A stretch of 59,244 nucleotides of DNA from Planctomicrobium piriforme (GCA_945860955.1 CAMATH010000043.1:1-59244); one strand, 5' to 3'; positions 26,465 through 36,070 are shown, numbered from the stretch's first letter. Translations and numbers: made by a program. Notes: generated by a model not told the origin, from the sequence alone.

Positions 26465-29400
26465 ATGAAAACCGTGCCCCTTCATCACATGGTGTCGCTG
26501 GCGGCTTTCGTCTGCCTGGCGATGTGTCGATTCGCTTCCGCCGCCGAGCCGTCGGCCGAGGATCTGGAGTTCTTCGAAAAGAAGGTTCGTCCGATCCTGG
26601 TCGATGTTTGCCAGAAGTGCCACGGGGCGAGGAAGCAAGAGTCGGGACTGCGACTCGATTCGCGCGCGATGGCCCTTCAGGGGGGCGAACAAGGGGCCGC
26701 GCTGGATTCGACCGCGCCCGAAAAAAGCCGGCTGCTGGCGGCGATTCGCTATGACGGGGATCTCAAAATGCCCCCGCGGGGCAAGTTGCCAGCCGAACAG
26801 ATCGAGGCGGTCGCCGAGTGGATGCGGCGGGGCGCTCCGTGGCCCGCGGAAAAAGCGGTCAGCGGATCGAAAGGGGAATTCGACCTGGAATCCCGCAGGT
26901 CACAGCAATGGGCCTTGCAGCCGATTCAATCTGTGGAACCCCCCGCAGTGAAGCATCTGGACTGGGTGCGAAATCCAATCGACCAGTTTCTGGTCGCCGG
27001 CCTGGAGGGAGCGGGCCTCGCGCCCGCTCCATTGACCGACAAACGGACGCTGTTACGGCGGGTGACTTACGATCTGACCGGGCTTCCCCCCACACCGGCC
27101 GAGATCGCCGCGTTTCTCGACGACAAATCTTTCCAGGCTTTACAGAAAGTCGTCGATCGACTGCTCGACTCGCCCCGGTATGGCGAACGCTGGGCGCGAC
27201 ATTGGCTGGATCTGGTGCGGTATGCCGAGACCGCCGGCCACGAATTTGATTTCGAGATTCCGTACGCGTTCGAGTATCGCGACTACGTGATTCGGGCACT
27301 CAATCAGGATGTGCCGTACAATCAGTTCGTGATGGAACATGTCGCGGGGGATCTGCTTCCGGAACCGCGCCGGCATCCGACCGAGCGGTTCAATGAATCG
27401 ATTCTCGGGACGGGGTTCTGGTTTTTGGGCGAGTCAAAGCACTCTCCCGTCGATATTCGGGTCGACGCCGCCGAGCGGCTGGACAATCAGGTCGATGTTT
27501 TCTCGAAGGCATTCCTGGCGCAAACAGTGGCGTGCGCCCGTTGTCATGACCATAAATTCGACGCGATTTCGACGCGCGACTACCACGCGTTGTGTGGTTT
27601 TGTGCAGAGTTCCCGCATGCAGGTGGTCGCGGTCGACCCGCCGGAGGAACGGCTGGAATTGGCACGACGGGCCGCGGAAGGGGAGCGCAAGACACTCCAG
27701 GAGGCGGGGAACCAACTCCGGCAACTCGACTCCGCGATGATCGCCAAATTGCTGCTGGCGACCCAGGACGTGTTGCGTCCCGCGCCGGTCGAGGCCAATG
27801 AAAAGCCGAGCCCACAAGACGACGACGCCCTGGACGATGTCGTCTTCGAGGACTTCGAAGGGAAGACGTACGGAGCCTGGAAAGCGACAGGCGACGCGTT
27901 TGGCACCCGCCCGAATCGGCTGCCACTGCCGGAGTATCAGGGAAATGTCGCCGCGATCGGACAGGGGTTGATCAATTCGCATTCGGCATTCAACGACGCG
28001 GGCCAACGGCGTGCGACCGATGAGTTGACGGGGACACTCACGTCCCCCGCGTTCAAAGTCGTTCATCCCTACATCCACTTTCTGGTCGGAGGGGGCGCTC
28101 ACCCGGGGAAGACCTGTGTGAACCTGAAGCTCGGCGACAAGGTGATGCGGACCGCGACGGGGAAAAACAACAACCGGATGGACTGGGCGACATTCGACGT
28201 TCGTGAATTCATCGGACGCGAAGCGACGCTCGAAATTGTCGACGCCGAAAAAGGGGGTTGGGGAAACATCGGCGTCGACCACATCGTATTCAGCCAGTCG
28301 TCCCTGCCGTTGGGAACAGGCAAGAACATCCGGCGGATCGCCCGGAAGCACCAACTTGATGCCGACGTTTTGACGCGGTGGGTGCAATACCTGAAAACAA
28401 CGGCCCTCGAGCGGCCGGAAGATCCTTGGAATCTCTGGGCCCGCTGGGTGAATCGCGAAGGGGGACCGACCGCGAACGAATGGCAGGGGTTTCTGGGTGA
28501 AATGCGGTCACAGTCGCGCGCGGCGCTGAGCCAGATCCAGGCGACGTCTCCCGCCGCCATTCGGTTTTTTGACTTTCGCGAAGGATACGCAGGGTGGTTC
28601 CGGACGGGGGAGGCCTTTGGCGACAAACCACTGACGGCCCCGTTCTTGGCGGCTTCCGGACCTTTGAACGGCGCGCATCCCGAATTGCCTCTCGCTCACA
28701 GTGGCGGCCGACTGTTGCGATTGCAGGGAGCGCTTCGATCGCCGTCGTTCGAAATCTCGAACGCCCGCATCCTGTATCGCATGGCCGGACAGGGAACGCG
28801 ATTGAGGCTGGTGATCGACCAGTTCCAGCAAATCCGCTATCCAATCTACGGCGGGCTGGAAATCGGTCTCAAGTCCCCAAATGAACTGCAATGGCACGTG
28901 CAGGACGTCAGCAAGTGGGTCGGCCATACGGCGTATATCGAATTGCTCGACGAAGGAGACGGTTTCGCAGTTCTGGAGCAGGTGCTGTTCAGCGATCAGG
29001 GATCTCCCCCTCAGGGAATCGTGAATCCCGTGACCGACCAACTCCTGACAGGAGACAAGACGCCCACGATGGACGAGTTCGCCAAGCAGGTGGCCAACCG
29101 ATTCACAAAGGCTCTTGGTCGTTGGCATGCGCCGTCGGAAGGGGGGCCAGACCAGACGACCGTCGATGCGATCCTCACCAACTGGGCGGTGCAACAATCA
29201 CTGCCGGCCGACGGGCTGCTGCGGTCCCTGTTGCCGCAGGGGGCGAAACGGTCCGAGACGCTGTCGGCCTTAGTGGCGGACCGCGAGAAACTCGAAGCGG
29301 GAGTCGTCTATCGCAAGAAGGGGCTGACGCTGGGGGATGGGACGCCGTTTGATGAACGTGTTCATCCACGGGGCAATCCCAACAAGTTTGGCGACGTCGT

Positions 29401-30328
29401 TCCCCGGCGGTTTCTGGAATCGGTCGGCGGAGCGGACCGTCCCGTTTATGGACCGGGGAGCGGTCGGTTCGAACTCGCCCGACGCATGACCGATCCCGCC
29501 AACCCGCTGGTGTCGCGGGTGATGGTGAATCGCCTGTGGAAGCATCACTTTGGTGAAGGACTGGTGCGGACGGCGGACGATTTCGGCAACATGGGGCAAC
29601 CGCCGTCGCATCCGGAGTTACTGGATTGGCTGGCTGGCGAGTTCGTACGGCGGGGCTGGTCGCTGAAACAGATGCATCGGATGATGGTTCTGTCGCGGGC
29701 CTACGCGTTGTCGAGCGCCGCGGACCGCGTGCGGGCCGAGGAGGTCGACCCCCTGAATCTGCTGCTGCACCGGGCGAATCTCCGCCGACTGGAAGCGGAA
29801 TCCATTCGGGACGGTATTCTGGCTGTTTCCGGAAGACTGAACGTGACTTCGTTTGGGCCGAGCGTGATGCCGCACCTGACACCGTTCATGATCGGACGTG
29901 GACGCCCGGGGTCATCCGGAGCGCTCGACGGCGACGGCCGACGCAGCATTTATTTGGGCGTGCGACGGAACTTTCTCAACCCGATGTTCCAGGCGTTCGA
30001 CGCTCCGGTTCCGTTCAGCACAATCGGAAGGCGTTCGGTCTCTAACGTTCCGGCACAAGCCCTGGCGATGTTGAACAACCCGTTTGTGTCGCAACAGGCG
30101 GAACTTTGGGCCCGGCGGGTGATCGCCGAGACGAAGGACGATTCGGAACGGATCCGGGCGATGTACGAATCGGCCTACGCACGGCTTCCTGACGACAACG
30201 AACTGCGTTCCGCCCTGGGGTTTTTGGAAGAACAGAAACAACAGTACGCCGGCGACGACGGCCTGCGCGCGTGGACCGACCTGGCGCACGTGTTGTTGAA
30301 CGTGAAGGAATTCGTCTGGATTCCGTAG
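26465..30328 (+). CDS. Large PSCyt1/DUF1549/DUF1553 protein with two inserted beta-sandwich domains
   Basis: 1287 residues, longer than the usual 800-1000 of this planctomycete family. Signal peptide at about 1-27. The N-terminal PSCyt1 cytochrome-c-like domain has CQKCH (49-53). DUF1549 begins near 178 (LTGLPPTPAEIAAF, RYGERWARHWLDLVRY) and contains a second CARCHDH near 357. DUF1553 occupies about 970-1280 (NPLVSRVMVNRLWKHHFGEG). Between them (about 430-960) are two copies of a domain that starts DFEGKTYGAWKATGDAFG and DFREGYAGWFRTGEAFGDKP, like the C-terminal sandwich of GH32 enzymes. It is periplasmic; the biochemical role of the family is unsettled, proposed as heme-binding and linked to polymer degradation. 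No DUF1501 partner follows. Confidence 0.9.
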   Translation: MKTVPLHHMVSLAAFVCLAMCRFASAAEPSAEDLEFFEKKVRPILVDVCQKCHGARKQESGLRLDSRAMALQGGEQGAALDSTAPEKSRLLAAIRYDGDLKMPPRGKLPAEQIEAVAEWMRRGAPWPAEKAVSGSKGEFDLESRRSQQWALQPIQSVEPPAVKHLDWVRNPIDQFLVAGLEGAGLAPAPLTDKRTLLRRVTYDLTGLPPTPAEIAAFLDDKSFQALQKVVDRLLDSPRYGERWARHWLDLVRYAETAGHEFDFEIPYAFEYRDYVIRALNQDVPYNQFVMEHVAGDLLPEPRRHPTERFNESILGTGFWFLGESKHSPVDIRVDAAERLDNQVDVFSKAFLAQTVACARCHDHKFDAISTRDYHALCGFVQSSRMQVVAVDPPEERLELARRAAEGERKTLQEAGNQLRQLDSAMIAKLLLATQDVLRPAPVEANEKPSPQDDDALDDVVFEDFEGKTYGAWKATGDAFGTRPNRLPLPEYQGNVAAIGQGLINSHSAFNDAGQRRATDELTGTLTSPAFKVVHPYIHFLVGGGAHPGKTCVNLKLGDKVMRTATGKNNNRMDWATFDVREFIGREATLEIVDAEKGGWGNIGVDHIVFSQSSLPLGTGKNIRRIARKHQLDADVLTRWVQYLKTTALERPEDPWNLWARWVNREGGPTANEWQGFLGEMRSQSRAALSQIQATSPAAIRFFDFREGYAGWFRTGEAFGDKPLTAPFLAASGPLNGAHPELPLAHSGGRLLRLQGALRSPSFEISNARILYRMAGQGTRLRLVIDQFQQIRYPIYGGLEIGLKSPNELQWHVQDVSKWVGHTAYIELLDEGDGFAVLEQVLFSDQGSPPQGIVNPVTDQLLTGDKTPTMDEFAKQVANRFTKALGRWHAPSEGGPDQTTVDAILTNWAVQQSLPADGLLRSLLPQGAKRSETLSALVADREKLEAGVVYRKKGLTLGDGTPFDERVHPRGNPNKFGDVVPRRFLESVGGADRPVYGPGSGRFELARRMTDPANPLVSRVMVNRLWKHHFGEGLVRTADDFGNMGQPPSHPELLDWLAGEFVRRGWSLKQMHRMMVLSRAYALSSAADRVRAEEVDPLNLLLHRANLRRLEAESIRDGILAVSGRLNVTSFGPSVMPHLTPFMIGRGRPGSSGALDGDGRRSIYLGVRRNFLNPMFQAFDAPVPFSTIGRRSVSNVPAQALAMLNNPFVSQQAELWARRVIAETKDDSERIRAMYESAYARLPDDNELRSALGFLEEQKQQYAGDDGLRAWTDLAHVLLNVKEFVWIP

Positions 30329-30401
30329 CGGTTCAGTCCATTGTCGTGCTGCATGCTGACAGTTAATCCAGCGGAACACATCCTTTTGGCATGCGGCGGG
30401 C

Positions 30402-30445
30402 GGAAAACAAAAACGGCACGCTGTCGTGAAAACGACAGCGTGCCG
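30402..30445 (-). terminator. Rho-independent terminator of the SHD1 protein gene
   Basis: On the minus strand a perfect hairpin (GGCACGCTGTCGT, loop of four, ACGACAGCGTGCC, at 30444-30415) followed by GTTTTTGTTTTCC. It lies about 70 bases after the stop codon of the minus-strand gene at 30514-31626. Confidence 0.88.
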
Positions 30446-30513
30446 GGGAAAACGAATCACTCGGAACACGGAAACCACTGCGGAATACCGCGAGTCCGGA
30501 ACGGACGACCGGG

Positions 30514-31626
30514 TCAGCTCATCGACTTCTTGATCGCGGTGCCGATTCCACCGAGCGCCACGATTCCCAAGCCGATCAAACTTCCAATGGCCCGGCCACT
30601 CAGCCGAAAGCCACCGCTGGCGGTCTTTCCGTTCGTCTCATCACGGCCGAAGAAGACCTTGCAGTGCGGGCACTTGTCGCCGGCGGTCAAATTCTGCGGG
30701 ACTTCCTTATTGCAGTTGCTGCACAGCTTCACAGTTTGAGGTCCGGTCGGGAGCGACGGTCCCGCCCCCATCCCTCTCGGAGGACCGCTCATACCAGGAG
30801 GGCCACCCATTCCAGGGGGACCACTCATCGCCGGAGGACCGCCCATCCCCGCCATTGCGTTAGGAGCCATTCCTCCAGGAGGGCCACTCATATTCGGCAT
30901 TCCCATTCCCGGACCGGACATTCCGGGCGCGGACATGCCTGGAGCGGTCATCCCGGGGCCCATCATGCCGGGCGCACCCATGCCTCCAGGCATCCCAGGC
31001 GCTCCCATCTGAGGGGGCTGCATCCCACCGGGCATCCCGGGATTTCCACCAATTCCCGGAGCCATGCCACCAGCCGGCATCCCCGGCGCACCGCCTGGAG
31101 GACCCGACGGAAACGCTCCGGGAATGTTGGGGGCCGCCCCAGGCGCTCCCGCCGCACCACCGGGCGCGCCCGGAAACGCGCCCGCGGGCATCCCCGGGCC
31201 ACCAGGCATTCCTGGCATTCCTGGCCCACCTGCGGCCATGCCCGGTCCACCCGCAGGCATGCCCGGTCCACCCGCAGGCATTCCCGGTCCACCCGCAGGC
31301 ATTCCCGGATTCACTCCGTTGGGACCGATCCCGCCCGGACCACGATTGGCCCCTGCGGCTGCCGGCTTGGGAAGTGCGGCCGCTTCGTCGGTTCCCGCGA
31401 GCAGCTCTCGGAGGTACTCCTGGTCGGTCTCCGAGAAATTCGCGAACGGAATCGGCAACACCTTGCCGTTGTTCAATTTCAGGACGACACTGCCATCCTT
31501 AATCCGCACGTACTCCCCCTTCACTGTCTGGCCGTCTCTCGCGGTCCAGGTGCGCATTTTGGCCCATGCGTTCGTCCCGGACAAAAACAAGACGCACACC
31601 AGGATCCAGCCGGCGTGTCGATTCAT
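30514..31626 (-). CDS. SHD1-domain, collagen-like, zinc-ribbon membrane protein
   Basis: 370 residues from ATG 31626. Signal peptide at 1-22 (ILVCVLFLSGTNAWA). An SHD1 (SLA1 homology 1) domain follows at about 25-72: RTWTARDGQTVKGEYVRIKD and PIPFANFSETDQEYL. From about 90 to 300 the chain is low-complexity Gly/Pro/Met (GMPAGGPGMPAGGPGM and variants), collagen-like but with Met instead of hydroxylatable Pro patterns. A zinc ribbon with CSNC and CPHC pairs is next, and a final hydrophobic helix (AIGSLIGLGIVALGGIG) anchors the C-terminus. SHD1 is widespread in planctomycete secreted proteins but its bacterial ligand is unknown. The mix of an exported N-terminus and a zinc ribbon is odd: the ribbon may lie on either side of the membrane. 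Confidence 0.85.
   Translation of the reverse strand: MNRHAGWILVCVLFLSGTNAWAKMRTWTARDGQTVKGEYVRIKDGSVVLKLNNGKVLPIPFANFSETDQEYLRELLAGTDEAAALPKPAAAGANRGPGGIGPNGVNPGMPAGGPGMPAGGPGMPAGGPGMAAGGPGMPGMPGGPGMPAGAFPGAPGGAAGAPGAAPNIPGAFPSGPPGGAPGMPAGGMAPGIGGNPGMPGGMQPPQMGAPGMPGGMGAPGMMGPGMTAPGMSAPGMSGPGMGMPNMSGPPGGMAPNAMAGMGGPPAMSGPPGMGGPPGMSGPPRGMGAGPSLPTGPQTVKLCSNCNKEVPQNLTAGDKCPHCKVFFGRDETNGKTASGGFRLSGRAIGSLIGLGIVALGGIGTAIKKSMS
31228..31310. repeat. Short tandem repeat inside the SHD1 protein gene
   Basis: Three to four copies of a 21-base unit (GGTCCACCCGCAGGCATGCC plus one base), encoding the PGMPAGG repeats. It is a likely site of copy-number change by slippage, which would lengthen or shorten the collagen-like region in frame. 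Confidence 0.75.
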
Positions 31627-31692
31627 AGGGGCACCCTGCGAAATGGAAGTGGAAGAGAAAGTGGGAAGTCGCGGGAACAGGCGGCGAAAATT

Positions 31693-31719
31693 GGGTAGAA
31701 TTCGCGAATTCTCACCCAT
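31693..31719. promoter_or_regulatory. 27-base dyad, possible operator
   Basis: TGGGT, one base, then the perfect 14-base palindrome GAATTCGCGAATTC, two bases, then ACCCA. It lies about 70-90 bases upstream of the SHD1 protein ATG, in the region between divergent genes. Dimer-binding repressor site or cruciform; no regulator is identifiable. Confidence 0.4.
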
Positions 31720-31904
31720 CCGCAGCCTGGAATGACACAACACCTCGAAAAATCAACCCGTCGCCGACGTTTCGAGCCGGGTGCGACCCTTCGATTCGAA
31801 GGCGGCGCAACACCTGATTTTGGTCACAGTTCCCGGGAAATGTCAAGCACAAACGATCGGTTTCGCGAAACCACGACATTTGTCGAACAGAAAGGCTCCT
31901 GGTG

Positions 31905-33044
31905 ATGACGAAAACCGCCCTCGACCGCGACGAGTTCGACTGTGACGTGTTTGTCTGGGGATTGGGAGGCATGGGATCCTCCGCCGCCTGGCGGCTCGCC
32001 CGGGCCGGCGCTCGCGTTTTGGGGTGTGATCAGTTCGGTCCCGCCCACGATCGCGGCAGCTCCCACGGCCAGACCCGCATCATCCGCAAGGCGTATTTCG
32101 AACATCCCGACTACGTCCCCCTGCTGCAGGAAGCGTATCGCCTGTGGGGTGAACTCGAACAATTCGCCACCCGCCCCCTCCTGCATCCCGTCGGCTTGTT
32201 CATCGCCGGCGCTCCCGAGAGTGTGGCCGTCGCCGGCACGCTCCAGGCGGCGCGCGATCACGGGTTGCCGGTTGAGCAGTTCTCCGCCTCAGCGGCTCGC
32301 GCCCGCTTCCCTGGATTTCAATTCGACGATCACTTCGCAGTCGTCTGGGAAGCCCAGGCTGGTTTTCTGGATGTCGAAGAGTGTGTGACCGCACAAATCG
32401 AGTCGGCCAAGTCGCTGGGGGCCGACCTGAGGTTTCATGTGCCACTGCTCGACTGGCAGGCCGACGATCGGGGCGTGACGGTTCGCACAGCCACCGAGAC
32501 GTTTCGGGCGGCCAAGCTGGTGCTGTGCGCCGGCCCGTGGGCGGGACAATTCGTTCCCGGGCTGACCGTCCGCAGGAAGCCGGTCTTCTGGTTTACCGCC
32601 GGCCCGGAATACCGACTCGATCGCGGAGCCGGCACGTTTTTCTTCGATCTGCCAGGAGGTCAATTCTACGGTTTTCCCAGCCTCGACGGTGTCTCTTTCA
32701 AGGCGGCGGAACATACTGGGGGCGAAGTCGTCCATGATCCCGCCGACGTGGATCGGTCGATGCGCCCCGAAGATGTCGCCCGAATGGGAGAGTTTCTCAG
32801 ACAACATATGCCCGCCGCCGGTCTGGCTCCGACCGCACACAGTGTGTGTCTTTACACACTGACAACCGACCAGCATTTCATCATCGACCGGCATCCGGAC
32901 AGCGATCGGGTGGTGGTCGCTGCCGGTTTTTCCGGACATGGATTCAAATTCACGCCCGTCGTGGGGCAGGCGCTGGCGGAACTCGCACTCAACGGCGGGA
33001 CCGAACTCCCGATTCGGTTTTTGCGGTGCGACCGGGGGAATTGA
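31905..33044 (+). CDS. FAD-dependent amine oxidase, sarcosine oxidase/SolA-like
   Basis: 379 residues from ATG 31905 (GTG ATG; AAAGG upstream). DAO-family flavoprotein resembling monomeric sarcosine oxidase and N-methyltryptophan oxidase: it would oxidise a secondary N-methyl amine to aldehyde, amine and H2O2. The N-terminal dinucleotide fold reads VWGLGGMGSSAAWRLARAG, followed by the family signature DRGSSHGQTRIIRKAYF. A Cys in SVCLYTLTTDQHFIID sits where these enzymes attach FAD covalently, and GFSGHGFKFTPVVGQALAEL closes the FAD site. Substrate specificity is open. It is cytoplasmic, no signal peptide, and stands alone. Confidence 0.88.
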   Translation: MTKTALDRDEFDCDVFVWGLGGMGSSAAWRLARAGARVLGCDQFGPAHDRGSSHGQTRIIRKAYFEHPDYVPLLQEAYRLWGELEQFATRPLLHPVGLFIAGAPESVAVAGTLQAARDHGLPVEQFSASAARARFPGFQFDDHFAVVWEAQAGFLDVEECVTAQIESAKSLGADLRFHVPLLDWQADDRGVTVRTATETFRAAKLVLCAGPWAGQFVPGLTVRRKPVFWFTAGPEYRLDRGAGTFFFDLPGGQFYGFPSLDGVSFKAAEHTGGEVVHDPADVDRSMRPEDVARMGEFLRQHMPAAGLAPTAHSVCLYTLTTDQHFIIDRHPDSDRVVVAAGFSGHGFKFTPVVGQALAELALNGGTELPIRFLRCDRGN

Positions 33045-33245
33045 TCCCATTCCACCAATTCTCCGATTCACTGCTGACAAACTCCCCGCAAACTGGTATC
33101 AAATGTCCACCCCGGCAGGGAATTCGCCGGGGTAACCGATCGCGCGGCGTCGCGATGGACTGAGTTCAAAACCCATGACCGGCATGCTTTCGGGACCGCC
33201 CTCCGAAACCGTGTTCACACCAGATTGAGAGCAGGGAGGCATTCG

Positions 33246-34394
33246 ATGGGTGTTCCGTTGTCGCAGATGTGGACAGTCGCCACATACGTCCTCGGGCAGA
33301 AACTGCGGGGAAACAAGCGATTTCCCGTCGTTCTCATGCTCGAACCGCTGTTCCGATGCAATCTTGCCTGTTCAGGATGCGGGAAGATTCAATACCCGGC
33401 CGACATCCTGCGGCAGAATCTGACTCCGGAACAGTGCTTTGCCGCCGTCGACGAGTGCGACGCGCCCATCGTTTCCATTCCCGGCGGTGAGCCGCTGCTG
33501 CATCCCCAGATCGACGAGATTGTTGCCGGTCTGGTCGCGCGGAAAAAGTACATCTACCTCTGTACCAACGCGCTGTTGCTCGAAAAGCATCTGCACCGCT
33601 TTCAACCGTCAAAGTACCTCTCCTTCTCGATTCACATGGATGGTCCGCGTGAGGAACACGACCATGCCGTCGATCGCGAAGGAACCTACGACATCGCCCT
33701 GTCGGCGATTCGCAAAGCGCTGGCGGCCGGTTTTCGTGTCACCACGAACACCACTCTGTTCAACACCGCCGACCCACAGCGGTTCCAGCCATTCTTCGAC
33801 GAAATGATGAAACTGGGGGTCGAGGGGATGATGATTTCCCCCGGCTACAGCTATGAAAAAGCCCCCGATCAGCAGCATTTTCTGAAACGCCGCGCGACGA
33901 TCAGCCTGTTTCAGCGCCTGCTCGCCGGGGCACCAAAACGCTGGAAATTCAACCAGTCTCCATTGTTCCTGCTCTTTTTGCAGGGGCGGTGGGATCTGGA
34001 ATGCACCCCCTGGGGAAATCCCACCTACAATCTGTTCGGCTGGCAGAAGCCCTGTTACCTGATGCAGGAAGGGTACGCGAAAACGTACCGGGAACTGCTT
34101 GAAACGACCGAATGGAAAAACTACGGCCAAGCCAGTGGCAACCCCAAATGTGCCGACTGCATGGTCCATAGCGGGTACGAGCCGACCGCGGTCTCCGAGA
34201 CCTTCGGCAGCTTCCGCGGGTTCTTTCGCACTGTGACCGCCGTCCTGTTTGGAACGGGCGGACCGAAGTCTCAGGAACCGCAGCCGGTCGAAGTGCGGCC
34301 CGAAGAACTCCTGCCGATCCTGAATCGCCAGGACGCCGCGGGTCACCCGGTCACCGCGCGGGTGGAGCTTCCGATTGTGACCGTGGAGCGCTAG
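33246..34394 (+). CDS. hpnH: Adenosyl-hopene transferase HpnH, radical SAM
   Basis: 382 residues from ATG 33246, with CAGGGAGG upstream. HpnH adds 5'-deoxyadenosyl to diploptene, the first step toward C35 hopanoids. The radical-SAM cluster is CNLACSGC (CxxxCxxC), followed by the SAM-binding [14 protein letters not shown]. The protein carries the HpnH-type C-terminal Cys set ([29 protein letters not shown]). The start [20 protein letters not shown] is also typical of HpnH. No other hopanoid gene is nearby; the squalene-hopene cyclase must be elsewhere. The HD gene follows by 31 bases. Confidence 0.93.
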   Translation: MGVPLSQMWTVATYVLGQKLRGNKRFPVVLMLEPLFRCNLACSGCGKIQYPADILRQNLTPEQCFAAVDECDAPIVSIPGGEPLLHPQIDEIVAGLVARKKYIYLCTNALLLEKHLHRFQPSKYLSFSIHMDGPREEHDHAVDREGTYDIALSAIRKALAAGFRVTTNTTLFNTADPQRFQPFFDEMMKLGVEGMMISPGYSYEKAPDQQHFLKRRATISLFQRLLAGAPKRWKFNQSPLFLLFLQGRWDLECTPWGNPTYNLFGWQKPCYLMQEGYAKTYRELLETTEWKNYGQASGNPKCADCMVHSGYEPTAVSETFGSFRGFFRTVTAVLFGTGGPKSQEPQPVEVRPEELLPILNRQDAAGHPVTARVELPIVTVER

Positions 34395-34425
34395 GAGTCG
34401 GCGAACTTCGCCCTCCGACTTTCCC

Positions 34426-35817
34426 ATGTACCCTCTCCTCGAAATTCCCGAGCTGGCGCGTCTGGAGGCTGGTCAGGGACTGGTGCGGATCCCCGAGCAG
34501 CAGGACGTTCCGTTCACGTCCAGGGTGAGGGCGCTGGTCGATACCGCCGAGTTTCGCCGACTCGCGAACATCACCCAACTGGGCCTGGTGTCGCGGATCT
34601 ACCCGGGGGCGATGCACACCCGATTCGAGCATGCGTTGGGGGTGTTTCACAACGCGCTGCGCTATCTGGCGCAACTCGCCCGCGATGCGCGGTTCCGGAC
34701 CGCCGTCGACACACATACCGCCGAGGTCTTGCTTTGCTCGGCCTTGTTGCACGATTTGGGGCATTGGCCGTTCTGTCACCCGATTGAGGATATGGGGCTG
34801 GCCGAGCTGCCGTCGCACGAGCGGCACGCCGCCGAGTTTCTGTCCCCGGGGCGCGAACTGTCGCAGATTCTCGAAAGCGAATGGAACGTGGCCCCCGCCG
34901 AGGTGCTGGACGTGCTGGCGGCGCGGACCGATTCCACGCCGCTACGAATTGTGCGGTCGATTCTTTCGGGACCGATCGACATCGACAAGATGGATTACCT
35001 GGAGCGCGACAGTCTGCACTGTGGCGTACCCTATGGACGCAACTTTGACAAGAACCGGCTGATTCAATCGCTGGTGCTGAATGCGGCGGGGGATGGACTC
35101 GCCCTGTCGTATAAGGGAAAAACCGCCGCCGAGCTGATGGTGTTCGCCCGCTATGTGATGTTTGGCGAAGTGTACTGGCACCACGCCGTCCGGTCGGCGA
35201 CCTGCATGTTCGCGCGGGCGTTTTACGAATTGCGCAATCAACTGGAACTGCACGAACTGCTGCAACGGACGGAGGCCGACGTGATCGCCGAACTCCGCCT
35301 GCGGGGACGTGGCTCAATCGTCGAACCGTTGCTCGAGGGAGTGTTCGGCCCCCGCCGGCGGATCTACAAACGGGTTCTCGACGCGACCTTGCATCAGAAC
35401 CGGGAGTTATTCGATCGATTATCCCGGCAACCGTTCGAGTATCTGGTGCGGTGCGCGACGCGTTTCGCGGAAGTGCTGGGACCGAAGCTGGGCCGACGAC
35501 TTTCCCCGTGCGACATCCTCATCGACGCCCCGCCCCGTCATCGGGAAGTGGAGTTCAAGGTCGATATCTATTTCCCGAAAGAGCAGGCGTACCGTCCGCT
35601 GCAGGAAGTTTCCCCCGTGGTGCGGGCACTCGCGGGAACCCAGTTTGACGATTATGTGAAACGCGTGCGACTGTTCGCCCCACCGGAGATCGCCCGGGAG
35701 GCGGCACAGTTACCGGACCTGGTGGAAACCCTGGTGACGGCGATAGACGCACCGGGGGAAACGACTGTTGAGAATGGAAGCGAACCCGGGAAACCTGGCA
35801 ATACCCAGGGGACCTGA
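34426..35817 (+). CDS. HD-domain phosphohydrolase (COG1078, second copy)
   Basis: 463 residues, the same architecture as the protein at 25008-26411 but only distantly alike. HD site: HTRFEHALGVFHN, LLHDLGHWPFCH, HERHAAEFL and DIDKMDYLERDS. The C-terminal half has a helical regulatory part typical of the SAMHD1-like group. Expected activity is dNTP triphosphohydrolase or a related nucleotide phosphohydrolase. It begins 31 bases after hpnH with no terminator between, so cotranscription is likely, though no functional connection is known. Confidence 0.88.
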   Translation: MYPLLEIPELARLEAGQGLVRIPEQQDVPFTSRVRALVDTAEFRRLANITQLGLVSRIYPGAMHTRFEHALGVFHNALRYLAQLARDARFRTAVDTHTAEVLLCSALLHDLGHWPFCHPIEDMGLAELPSHERHAAEFLSPGRELSQILESEWNVAPAEVLDVLAARTDSTPLRIVRSILSGPIDIDKMDYLERDSLHCGVPYGRNFDKNRLIQSLVLNAAGDGLALSYKGKTAAELMVFARYVMFGEVYWHHAVRSATCMFARAFYELRNQLELHELLQRTEADVIAELRLRGRGSIVEPLLEGVFGPRRRIYKRVLDATLHQNRELFDRLSRQPFEYLVRCATRFAEVLGPKLGRRLSPCDILIDAPPRHREVEFKVDIYFPKEQAYRPLQEVSPVVRALAGTQFDDYVKRVRLFAPPEIAREAAQLPDLVETLVTAIDAPGETTVENGSEPGKPGNTQGT

Positions 35818-35845
35818 TTCAAGGAGTTTTGGAGGCGACAAAGCG

Positions 35846-36070
35846 ATGACATTCAACAACTGGGAAGTACTCGTCACGTCGAATCCTAACGAAACAAACT
35901 TGGTTGCGGAGGTTTGGTGTGACAACAAAATGTTTGCCGAGGTGCGTTTGGAACAATGCACTCACGAGGCTCTAATTGACCTCGCGCCGCTGGGTTTTGG
36001 GGAGAGTGTTCGTTTCAAATTGGCAGATTTTGAATCTTCCATCAAGGCGGCCGTTCACGCACTCAAGTGA
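35846..36070 (+). CDS. Small protein, possible immunity-type gene beside an Rhs remnant
   Basis: 74 residues from ATG 35846 with GGAGG nine bases upstream. The sequence opens TFNNWEVLVTSNPNETNLVA and looks globular, acidic and intact. It is visibly more A+T-rich than its neighbours. I recall similar small orphans (NNWEVLVTSxPxxxNLVAE start) next to Rhs/YD-repeat toxin genes in planctomycetes, where they may act as immunity proteins, but this comes from memory and is not verified. The Rhs remnant starts right after its stop. Function not established. Confidence 0.65.
   Translation: MTFNNWEVLVTSNPNETNLVAEVWCDNKMFAEVRLEQCTHEALIDLAPLGFGESVRFKLADFESSIKAAVHALK

Noticed and set aside
31064-31735. 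Proline/glycine-rich frame on the plus strand opposite the SHD1 protein
   Set aside because: It is the mirror of the collagen-like repeat; the minus-strand gene has a signal peptide, SHD1 fold, zinc ribbon and terminator.
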